Positions 11,101 to 23,100 of a stretch of DNA of 64,000 bases are shown one piece after another. The position numbers and the translations under genes are program-made. The DNA lies in NCBI GenBank assembly GCA_004794655.1, contig SMMW01000622.1, positions 496,001 through 560,000 of the forward strand. Reading direction: 5' to 3'. The notes under the pieces were generated by a model. It saw only the letters and a program-made list of their open reading frames with translations, did not search any database and was not told where the DNA came from. Origin of the DNA: Marisa cornuarietis (taxonomy: Eukaryota > Mollusca > Gastropoda > Architaenioglossa > Ampullariidae). Numbering within the stretch: the first letter of the stretch is position 1; every line of letters begins with the position of its first letter.

Positions 11101-14100
11101 GTGTTTTAAGTGCTGCACTTTTGCACTAAGCTCACTGCCGTGCAAACAAATGTGCTATATATAAGTTCTTTATATTTCTACATGTATATTTAAGTATCAA
11201 GAGGAAAAACAAAAAGTTACTGCCTAAACAAGTCTTCATCAAGTGTCATTAATACCCTCATTAAAAAAAATAGAAGTGTTTGCTGCTACGAATAGCAGAG
11301 CACATCAATTACTTTTTTTTTAAAGTCCATTCCTATATTTAATTCATTTAATCCTTTAGCAAAACTGCACACACACACACACACACACAACAACAACAAT
11401 AACAACACACACATGCTGTTACACGCAAACTTAATCTCAACTGAACTGCCCCCTTCAGACTTTTTAAAGCAGAAATTTTGAATTCATCCAACTTTTCACG
11501 AAGCAAAATCGGTCGAGTACAACCCCATCGGTCAGTATCAGTTAAAATACTTGCTCAGTTTTAGAAGACAAAGTAAATGTTTGAAAGACTAATCAGCCAG
11601 TAACTGTTATTGATTTTAATATTTAAGTAGACCAAAAGAAGAGGGTTTAGTGACAATGACATAAAAATAGACATGTTTAGTATATTTTAGCTGAATTGTA
11701 ATAGTTCATAGAAACAAAGTTATGCAGTACCAATATTGTCATTTTACTTGCAACTTAGGTCTTTATAAGGCTATATTTATGAGCTTTTCTCACAAACTCT
11801 TCATTATTGTCAGTCAATTTGGGACGCTTGCTAGTCACTCTCATCGACACTGATGTTCCTGTTTTGTCAAATGTTATTTGCCAATAAACAGAAAATCATA
11901 GCAACAAATTATTATACGAAAAAAAGCAGCCATGACTGTAGCGTTTTGAGTGAAGAGTGCTCTTATAAGTGGGTGCGAGCATGTGTGTACATCTCCATGT
12001 AACTGCGCTCGCGGCACTCTTCTACCTTTTTCAACAAAAAGAGCCGACCAACGATTTCCACATTTAATGTTAAACGAAAAAATGGGCAGTCAACGATACG
12101 CTCTCTGCGGCAGTGCCACCCAACTGAAGACGAGGTAATCCAACACAGGTGAATGGGTAAACTGGTATCCAATAGTTCGAAAGTGCGATGGATGGGTGAA
12201 CAGGTGATCCGATGTGCAGATAATCCAACACAGGCGAACTAATAACCCAGTGTCCAATAGTTCCAAGGTACAATGAGTGAGTAGACAGATGTTCCGATGT
12301 GCAGATAATTCAACACAGGCGAACTAATAACCCAGTATCCAATAGTTCCAAGGTACAATGAGTGAGTAGACAGATGTTCCGATGTGCAGATAATCCAACA
12401 CAGGCGAACTGATAACCCAGTATCCAATAGTTCCAAGGTACAATGAGTGAGTAGACAGATGTTCCGATGTGCAGATAATCCAACACAGGCGAACTGATAA
12501 CCCAGTATCCAATAGTTCCTAGGTACGATGAGTGAGTAGACAGATGTTCCAATGTTCAGATAATCCAATACAGGAGAACAGGTGACCCGGTATCCAATAT
12601 GAAATGATGACACAACAATTCGTCTAAATTATTGTTTATGAAGTTGGACATACCCCCATGTTGAAGACGCTACCTGTTCGCAGCAAAGCTTCTGTCGACG
12701 CCGTAAGTTCTCTCTCTCTCTGATGACCTGTCCTCTACAGTCGTGACACTGATGGTTTGCAGTAAAGACTCCTGCTAAAACCGTGCCGAACAGTTTTTTC
12801 CTCCACCTGCTTGTAACAGAATCAGTCACTCAGGAGTAGAGTTAATGGTTTGCAGAGACACTCTGCCGTCTTCATACAACTCGCTCCTCTCTGGTGGATT
12901 GTCTCAGGATGAACTCCTACGTGGAGTCGCTAACGGTTTTCTGTGAATGCCGTCGTATAAATCTGTTCGCTCTCAGTGGTTGCCGCAGAATGACCCGTAT
13001 CCCTCGCCCCCATGCCTAACTATTCTTTTTCTTCCGGTTTTCAACCAATCAAGCTCCTAGCCACTTGGTTGCTATGAGGATTGCCTGGCGACTTGATCGC
13101 TCTGCGGGATCCATGCCGACTGACTATATACACTAACTTCTGTACAATTGTAGCCGGCATGGATCATCACATTGAATAGTCCGTGGCGGCCACTATCACA
13201 TCACACCGTGACGCCTTCCACTAAGATTTCATCCTTGTTTTCAAAACAAAGATCTCCCATTTCCTAGTTGCATCATGGTGTGACGCAATATGCAGGTCAA
13301 CGTCACAGCTCAGGAGACTATTCAGGAACGTGCCGCTGTTCCCCTCCTGAGGCCTTTGGACACTTACTAAAAATGAATAATGATAATGATGATATAACAT
13401 AAAGAAAAGGTTTGAGCCGTGAAACGTTACATTGACACCTCTCGCTTAGAGGCTGCAGTGCCAGGGCCCAGGGGCGGACCCTCATCCTCTCGCTTCACAG
13501 AGTGACCACACATCAGTAACATACCTACCTCTTCACTGTTAATTCCTACTTGCTTGCAGCCCACTTAGTAGCACAAAAAACCAGCAATCTCAGTGCATGA
13601 ATGTTCTTCTAGACGGTTCATGCGCGATAAATACTCGGTATCCAGCAGCCTTCCAACTCCAAGCTTGTCCAGCAAGAATACAGTACCACTGACTATGCTT
13701 CCCACCCCAGGCCCACCTACCTTAGACCTGGAAATTGTATTCTACAGACTTGAAACTCAACATCTGCATGTATAATACTTGGGTGTTCTTTCCTCAGACC
13801 TTTCTTTAAAAGAAAAAGTAAAGGAAAAGAAGAAGAAGAAAAATACACTGACCAAGGCCGGGCCCCTTCACAGCCGCGGGCCCCGGGTACACCAGACCCC
13901 GCTGTCCTCCCCTCTCGTCAGGCCTGTACGCTATCCATCACTTTTGTGAAGCCAGAGAGTGCAACATGCTTGTAACATCAAGGAGCTGTCTGGTGTAGCA
14001 CACTAATACAGCCCAATTTCATGGGCATTGTAGATGTCATCTACAGGAAAGTTCTCAAGAAGATCGGGCAGCTTTGTTGACTTCCATTCTTCAGCACCTG

Positions 14101-17100
14101 CACCATCAGCACTTTCTTTCTTGCCATGTGCTTTCTTGAATTTTATGCCATGTCTAGATTTCCACCGAGACAACCAACCGTTCATAGCTTTGCAATCATT
14201 GTTGCCCAACTTTTTAGCGCATTCTTCTGCTATGCACTTTAACACTAGCCTGCTTACTCGCACACCTCGTCCAGTAACAATGGCAAACCATTCCTTAAGG
14301 GATCATCGATGTCGGGATCCTTGCCTTCACGCTTCTGTTTTTGAAAAGTTCATTGTTGTCCTTTACATAGTACCCATTGCAGCTCATTCTCTTGTTTTAT
14401 CAACCACACAGTTTTAGTCTTTGCCAAGCTGGTAATGACCCTGACTATTGTTTGGTGGTTTAATTGCTGCTTGATCTGATCAAGTCCCACCGTGGCATTT
14501 TGGCAGGAGACAAGACACGCACAGTTCACTGACTAAAGTGTTCTGATGAGACCTTGGTGTTTCGGGGTCAAGATATGGAGGTCAGGAGAAAGATAAAATG
14601 CTCACCATTTAAAGCTTCGGCACTAAAAGTATCCAACAGAGATAAAGTTTGACTTTTCTGAAGCAAAATGGTGGTGAAATGAGCTTTCTGGAGTATACTC
14701 TGATCGTCATTGACATGCTCACCTCTCACTGGTCAATAAACTCTTTAGATTTCCTGACCTTTGATAAAAGCAAAAATTCTCCCTGGGAGCCCATATGTAT
14801 GTAATAGGATTTAGTTTGGTTCTTTAGGATTCGGCCGGTGGTCTGATTAACTGGAATCGACTGTATAGGGTAAATGGTAGCTGAACAGAAGCAATCTGTT
14901 TTAAAACGCACTTGATTTTTTTTTCAACAAATCCAACTTTTGCAAAAACATTGTAATAGAGCTCAAACTGTCGGTCATAAGTTAGGTTGGGAGATAGCTG
15001 TAATAGAGATGATGTTTATGTCATGAAATACATCCATGAAAAAAGTTGGGGTTGTAACTAAGAGGGGGTTGTAATCAGGAATGTCATAATAAAGACGTTT
15101 CATAATGTTTTTTCCAACATGTTTTCAGAGAGCATTTGAATGTTGCCTTTGAACCAGAATAGCGAAAGTGGTATGAAAGAGAGTTATTTGTAGGCAGAAT
15201 GGAAAGAACATGAGTGTCAGATGAGAAGTGGAGGTTTTGAGCAGGAGTGAGGACAGGCAACATCAGAAAAATAGACAGGGGAGGAGCCAGTAAAGAATCC
15301 ATAGCAGAGAGCTGAGAGTTCATAGGCAAATCCTGCTTTAACTGGAAGCCAGTGAAGAGTGTGCAGAAATGGTGTAACATCTTCAGATTTGGGAGTCTGA
15401 AGAACAAGAAGAGCAGCTGCATGAGTTCTAAAATTTTCAATGTCAAACTCTTTGATCTCCTGCATGAAGTTTATCTACTTTTAAATGAACCAGCATCTAA
15501 TGATACCAGACAGAGAAGCTTTTGCTATTCTGTTTAAATACAATTTAAAAATGAGAATTCAGTTTTGTAAGGAAAGTAGGCATAAACATTAAACTTAGAA
15601 CCCCATTTGTGTACACCTGTAGCACATTACCTGTCTGTAGAAACTGTCTGGCATCATTAGTAGAGCATCAAGATCTGGAACCTGTGAGTAAGTGAAAGGT
15701 CCTATTTCTAGTAGCCTCTTACTGTAGTTGTATACTGGACAATTCTGCAAAAATATTGTTTTGACAGGAACTTCTCTTTGAAATTTAACCGATAACATCA
15801 CCATAATTGTTACAGTGATGCTTTTGGTCATCTTTCACACAAGTTTTTACCCATTGTAACAAAGCTTTAGTGCCCTTTAAATTAAAAGTGTTAATTATAA
15901 GGGAGGTAGTTTGTTGTTTTGCTTAATGCACTGTTTGCATCACAGACTATTCAGCAAGACATGGTCATGTTATACAAATGTAGTTAACTTAGTAAAGATG
16001 CCAAAGAAAAGATTGGAAAGCACACGACGAAGCAGCCAAATAATACATTTGGGGATTGTCAAGCTTTCAAGCTATTAAATTATCAAATATCGTTCTTTAG
16101 CAGTCTCCTAGAAACATGAAAGAATTTTATCTAATTCTCCGCATACACAAAATAAATTTAATAAATCTTCTATTTAAAAAAGAACTGCTTACATCAGAAC
16201 TGCCACTGAAGATGCGAGCACTGCGCAAAGGTTCATCTGGACCATGGTCAGGAAAGGAAGCATTATAAATGGCTCCTGTCTGAACGTCCACAGCTGTGTT
16301 ATTTAAAAATGTTTAAAACTGACATAAGCTTTCTGAGATTATGATAAGTGCGGAAGTACTGCAAAGTGAAATTCATGCATTAGTTTTCAGTCTCACGTAC
16401 TGAGCATGACACCTAACATATATTCAATAAACTATGAACCAGTTATGCTCGTCTACTATAAGACCAGAGGACAGAATTTACATGCACATGACAAATCACA
16501 AATGAGCCACCCAGTAGTTCATATCCATGAAATAAAGACAGTTTCTTATTTAGTCAGTAAAATTTTTTAAGAAAAGTTGGCTCTGTTATAAAATACTGGT
16601 GTACAGTGCAAAGAACTGTGATCCTCCATTTATGTTTATAAAAATCCTATAATTATATTTAATAGAACTAAATAGCATCAAGCTCATGGGTGACTTTCAG
16701 ATTTTAAATGAGGTACAGTAACGTTGCATAATAAAGCATATAATCCTTTTATTGTTCTTGAAGCATTAAGTATTTTCATTTATATAATTATTAATGCCTA
16801 TAATACTGTCTAAAATAAAATTAGAAAATGACTTTAGAACTTATTTTGTAAAATCTTACATAAAATGACCATTATTAAAGTAAAAATAAATTTTAAAAAA
16901 TAAGTAAAACACTCTTATGATAAGATAATTTTATATAAGGCTGCATAAGAAGCTGAAATAGTAAGTCATAAAGCCTAGTACAATATATGGCACTGAAGCA
17001 CTTCAGATAACAAGTGAAACCTTTAGAACCAAAAGTTTTCATCTAAATCAATTATAAAAGCTGATAAATTTTCCTCCCTGCTAGTCAAAGACATTAGATT

Positions 17101-20100
17101 CATGAAAGTTGTATGTTCTGAGGTTTCACAGTTAACCGAAATCCTAGTCAATGATTTTATTTATGAGAAAATAAATGTCATGCCAATGTGATTTTGATCT
17201 TTTATTAATATGAAGTACTAGTTCAAGAATTGTTTACAATATATTAAAAGTAAAGTCTTACCAACACCATATATGATGGGGAAAGGAACATCATTTTTGT
17301 AAGTTGTGTTTACATCTGAAAATGTTTACAAATAAGGATTATTACTACCTCAAAACACTTATATTAAGTGAATTGAATGTATTCTTTGCATAAAGTTTAT
17401 GTGCGTACTGTACATGTTTTACATACGGTATATGTATTAGATAAATTTATAGACAAATATGCATGTTAAGCACATTAATGTGTAAATATATATATATACA
17501 CACACACAGCCAGCCAAATATGTGCATATCTACTCACTATACAATTACTAGACACATTAACATAGCAATTTATAAAAGTGCTATGATGTTAGAAATGCAT
17601 AGTTTCCTTAATAATTTGTTTAAGCATTTTATTTATATAATAAAAATGTAAAACTCACCTCCAATGCAAGTTGTCACCAGGTAAATATCTTCTTTGCACT
17701 GAGAAAGATGTCCTGAATAGAAAAACGTAATAAAATATCAAATCAAGAATCAAATACTTCCACATTTCACTAAGCTCCCCCCCCCCTGTGGGACCCGGGG
17801 GTATGCTTGCCTAGTGAGCATTGTAAGAATAGGGTCCCTGCTGTCCAGCCAGGCATGCCGTAAGAGGCGACTAAGGTGGACACTTCACCTAGAGGTAAAT
17901 TAGGTTGTGGTAGGGCTAACAACCCCACCATATAAAAAATGAAATGCACGTTACAGAAACCAACACTAGAGCACTCGTGACGGATGGCAAAGGTAATAAA
18001 ACATACCAGGGAACTGGACGACAGTCAAACCCGAGAGGGAGCTGGCGCCCCGATGGTGGATTTACTTAAGCCGAAGCAGAAGCTGAGGGTGGGGTGCTGG
18101 AAAGTCCAGACCTTCTATCAGACTGGCAGGTTGCCCCAACTAGTCAAGAAGTTTGACAATTACAACTTGGACATCCTGGGAGTCAGCGAGGTCAGATGGA
18201 CCGGCACGGGAAAGAGGAGACTAGCATCAGGACATACTATCTTGTTCTCAGGAAGATCAGACGACCAACACTCTGAAGGAGTAGCACTACTCCTCAATAG
18301 GAAAACTGAAAAGACACTGCTGGAATAGAAGCCTTATGGACCCAGGCTTCTGAGAGCAAGCTTCCATTCAAAGTACACCAAACTGCTAGTTTGCTATGCA
18401 CCAACAGAAGACTTCAAGGCAGAAGACAAGGATGCTTTTTACGATCAGCTCCAGGCAGTCACGGAGAGCGTCCGAGCCCATGATATGTTGCTCATCGCCG
18501 GCGATCTCAATGCCAAGGTGGGAAGTGACAACACCTGCAGGAAGCATATCATGGGCAAACATGGAATTGGAACCATCAATGACAATGGAGAGAGATTGGT
18601 AGACTTTTGTGAAGAAAACAATCTACTGATTGGAGGCACACTCTTCCAACACAAAGACATCCACAAGGCAACGTGGACATCAACAGACGGGATCACAAAA
18701 AACCAGATAGACCATGTCATCATCAACCGAAGATGGAGCAACTCACTTCAAGATGTCAGAGCCTACAGAGGAGCAGACGTTGCCAGTGACCACACTCTTG
18801 TGATAGCCGCAGTTTCTCTGAAGCTACGTCGATCACGAGGAAAACAGGCACGTCAGCAGAGAGTGAACTCTGGCAGACTGAAGGACCCAGTCACCAAACG
18901 GGCCTTTGTAGTGGAAATAAAGAACAGGTTCCAGGCACTGTATAAAATCAATAAACAGCTGAACAACAGGTTCAAAAAAGTGAAGTACCAGTGAAAGACA
19001 TGAACGGAAATCTTGTCGAGGGAGAGGCAGAAAAACTACAGTGCTGGAGGGAGCATTTTGAGTCAGTTCTAAACAGACCAGACCCCCCTCAGCTTGCAGA
19101 CATCCAGCCAGCAGATACAGACCTTGACATCTGCACAGACCCGCTAAGCCTGGAAGAAGTGACAGCAGCAATCGAGGCAATGAAAAGTGGCAAAGCACCA
19201 GGGGCAGATGGAATAACAGCAGAGATGTTGAAAGCAGATGTGAATGTGAAAGCTCCCATGTTGACTGAAATCTTCAGGCAAGTTTGGGAATCAGGACAGA
19301 TCCCCGATGCATGGAAGACAGGGCTCATCTTCAAGTTACCCAAGAAAGGAGATCTTGGAGACTGCAATAACTGGAGGGGTATAACACTTCTTTCCCTCAC
19401 CAGCAAGGTCTTTAGCAAGATTGTTTTGTCAAGACTGATGGCAACCGTTGAGAAAGACCTCCGGCCTTCAAATCTCAGGTGGTCTGTGACACGGAGCTCA
19501 CAGCCCCCTTCAACGTCAGTACTGAGGTGAAGCAGGGCTGCATTCTGTCGCCTTTCCTCTTCATCCTGGCCATGGACTGGATCATGAAGAATTCCACCGA
19601 CAGAGAGAGGAGAGGGATCAAATGGACCATGACTATGACAGCAACAACAATGCTGGAAGACTTGGACTTTGCTGATGACATTGCCCTGTTGTCACACCGC
19701 CACCAAGACAAGCAGGAGAAAACAAATGCCTTCTCAGAAACAGCTGGAAAGCTTGGCTTGAAGGTCAGCGCAAAGAAAACGAAAAGTATGAGAGTGAATG
19801 CCAGAGTCCAAGAAAACATAAAACTAAATGGGGAAGAGATTGAGGAAGTTGACAGTTTTACCTATCTTGGGTCCAAGATTTCAAACACCGGGGATGCGGA
19901 GGTGGAGATTCGAGCCCGACTGGCGAAAGCCAGCCAGGCCTTCGCCTCACTCAGGAGCACATGGAAGGCAAAAAACATCAGTCAGAAGACCAAGCTCAGA
20001 ATCTTAAAGTAAAGCAGGCGGGTTACTTAACATCTTTTGGCCAAACACCATCACCAATGAAGAACTCCACCAAAGAAATGAAACCAAATTTATCACCACG

Positions 20101-23100
20101 CTGGTTCAACGAAGGCGTTGGAGATGGATTGGACGTGCTTTGCCAGCAGACAGCAGACCTCTCCAGAATCGCCCTACGATGGACTCCAGACGGCCGAAGA
20201 AAACGAGGCCGCCCAAAGGAAACCTGGAGAAGAACAGTGGAAAGGGAGATGAAAAGAAAGGGCTGGACATGGGGTCGCCTGGAGCGAGTTTCAGCCGATC
20301 GACATTAGTGGCGGGCTCTGGTTGAGGCCTTTTGTGCAACTAGCACGAAGAGGATTGATTGATTGATTGATTGATCGATCACCAAGTTCCCAATGGATAC
20401 TTAAGTGAAACAGTACAGTCACATGATTGCATAAGCCATGTTAACTGGCTCCAGGATGTGCATGTAGACTTCTGTTTTCATACTTGTGTGGGCTATGAAC
20501 AATTGCAATGGTGTTACACTAGACAAACTGCTTTCTACTTGTCGGAAGTGGACAGTAGCAGGGGCAACGGTGGTGCACAAAATGAATGCTACTACTGTCA
20601 CTGAAGACAATGTTGCTGACAATATTTACACATGCTACCGTTTCACATCAATTGCTATAAGGACAATGAATGGAAGCGGTGACAAATTTCCTGTTACTAA
20701 CAGGAAATAATTTTTTAGATTTTGGACCCTAAACAAGGAGTAGCACAATATGAATTCACACATAACCAGGGAAACATGTGCTTTCTTGCATACAAACTAG
20801 TTTTTTTTAGGGGAAATACAGTATTGTTTCATTCCAGGAAAACTAATCTCTCACTGGCTTAAGGAAGACTAAACCTTTACATTCAAGTTAAAAAGTAGCA
20901 TTTACTGGACCTTTCAGCATGTAACTATATGACTTCTTCAGCAACTAAAAGCTAAGTGTCTTATGTGTTCACTGCACTCCAGCCTGAGATGTACTCAGGG
21001 TACAAGAATAAGGAATAAGACTGTTATATACTTCCAGCAGTTAAAAGTTATCTGTTACTTTGAAACCAATCTTCACTGCAGCTCTCACACTTCTACATCA
21101 TAGGATGCTCATGTGTGTGTATGTGATGGACAACATGAGACACTCATTGCCATGCGTGCATTCTTTCTACAAAACACAATTGCCTTCAGGCTGTTCAGAC
21201 TTGTGTTTTTTTGCTGGGTCTTAGAGATTTGAAAAACAGCAAATAAACAACACAAAGCTCTTGGTTTACTTCCACCTACAAGCATAAAGCAAAAAATAAC
21301 TTCCAGCAGTAGAGACTATTCAATATTTAATTGCATTTGGGGCTGGGATTTGCTCAATGTTGTTTGTTAGTGTTTAACGCCGTGCCAGCAACTAAGGCCA
21401 TATCACGGCGATGACAGACAAATTTATTCCAAAAACTCACTAAGAGACACAACAGTTATATCCCAATAAAATCCATCAAAAGCAAGAGAATTTTAAATGA
21501 GTAGATTTAATGTAAAAGTGGCCAAAAAGGTCACCAACAAACCAAAACCAAAAAAACAACAATTAAAAGGATATAAAAACTTAAATCTTATGAAGGAGTC
21601 CTATCCCTTTTAAAAATGTAAAATTTGCTGCCAATGGGACGAACCTAAACAAAGTAAACAAAGAAACTGCTGTGAAAAAACGCTGACGGGTACTCTGAAG
21701 CTCAGGGCAAATGATTAATATATGTTTAACATTTAAAGTTTCTTTGCACCACGGACAAACAGGTGGTGGTTCACCTCGTAAGAGGTATGATTGCGTGGCA
21801 TAGGTGTGCCCTAACCTCAGTCTAGTAAGAACCACCTCCTCCCACTGCACTGGGCTGCATGGGGGCAGGCGGTCAGAAAGATTGGGAAGGTTGGCGTGTA
21901 GCTGGTTTTGGCCCAGAGTGTCCCAGTGATGTTGCCACAGGGACTGAACATAGGCCGTGAAGATAGATTTTGCAGTCGGCTGGTACAAGTGACTTTAATT
22001 GATAATGCAACTGGCAAGCGGCCTTGGCAGCCTGGTCCGCTCGGACATTGCCAGTAATACCAGCGTGGCCAGGTGCCCAAGCGAAAACAATATCTTTGTT
22101 TCAGAGAATGAGTGCCACATGAATTTTGTGGATTTGTACCACGAGAGGGTGGTCAATGCAACTGGAAAGAAGAGCTTGGAGGGCAGAAAGGGAGTCTGAG
22201 ATGATCAAAAAGTTGTGCTCTGAAGAGCGGTGAACGTGCTTCAAGGCTAGCAAGATGGCGTGAAGTTCTGCCATGAAGATAGAGCAGCCATCCGCGAGTC
22301 GGGCTGAGTCAGCCCCTGGGATTTGCCCAAAGATTTCTGACCATAAATTAATAGTCACTCATGAATGACAGAAAACAGACTGTTTTCACATCTGGCTTCA
22401 ATTCTGAATTTGAATCTCTTCAGTTGATGACACAACTCTAACAGTCTTCTAATATAACTGTCATCAATTTCTTTCTATCCTTTGTTGAAGCCCGTGTATC
22501 AGATATTTTTATGAAGGGTAAAAGTTGGACATTTTTAATACTTGAGAGTATTTTTACCTTCCTCTTGGTGCAAATATCAAAACATTGATTTTCTAACTTT
22601 TTATTCATCATTGTTAGAATAGGGAACTAGATAAATGAACAATGCTGATGTGCGGGATTTTATGCTCTGTTTCTATATTGAAACAGTTATGTAACAAAAA
22701 AGTTTAGTCAATATCTGACATACTCTGAACATTAGTATAGCTAAGATACATACACTACATTTATAACAATTTTTCAATAAATGACATTTCCAATAAGAAA
22801 ACTACATCAATACAAATTACAATTATAATAAAAATGATTATCTCACTTAAGCAGTTTCATCTACTTTTTCCAGAAATTACACACACATGCACACATACAT
22901 TTGACTGCTACAGCCATATTACCTTGGGTGACTATTATTTTTTTTTAATGTGAATTCTGTAACCTGGTGTATGTCATTCACCCTTTTGTTTTTGGCAACT
23001 TGCATTGATATGATATTAACCATCCTTATCTCATTCTTCCTTTACTTTGACGTCAAGACACATGTCCACGACACTCTGTGTGTATATGTGCACATGTAGT

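Larger units (their letters stand above)
17786..20375 (+). mobile_element. RTE-like LINE, nearly end to end, internally deleted
   Basis: The element runs from a structured 5' end at about 17788 to a TGAT tandem tail at 20354-20373. It carries an AP endonuclease, an RT and a C-terminal segment with RRKRGRPKETWRRTVEREMK and WTWGRLERVSADRH, the common end of metazoan RTE-like elements. Compared with intact relatives it lacks two internal blocks and has a nonsense codon and frameshifts, so it is dead. It lies in NTAN1 intron 5, opposite to the gene. Clade naming as RTE-like is from motif style. Confidence 0.88.

Noticed and set aside
12130..12600. CRISPR-like array
   Set aside because: Units are contiguous 85-bp tandem copies with no unique spacers, in an animal genome inside an LTR.
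12239..12613. 124-residue minus-strand ORF and its two overlapping companions
   Set aside because: They are translations of the 85-bp tandem array in different frames and show no protein family.
18991..19530. 179-residue ORF as a stand-alone gene
   Set aside because: It is the N-terminal half of the LINE RT, and the end of the ORF is read out of frame past the internal deletion.
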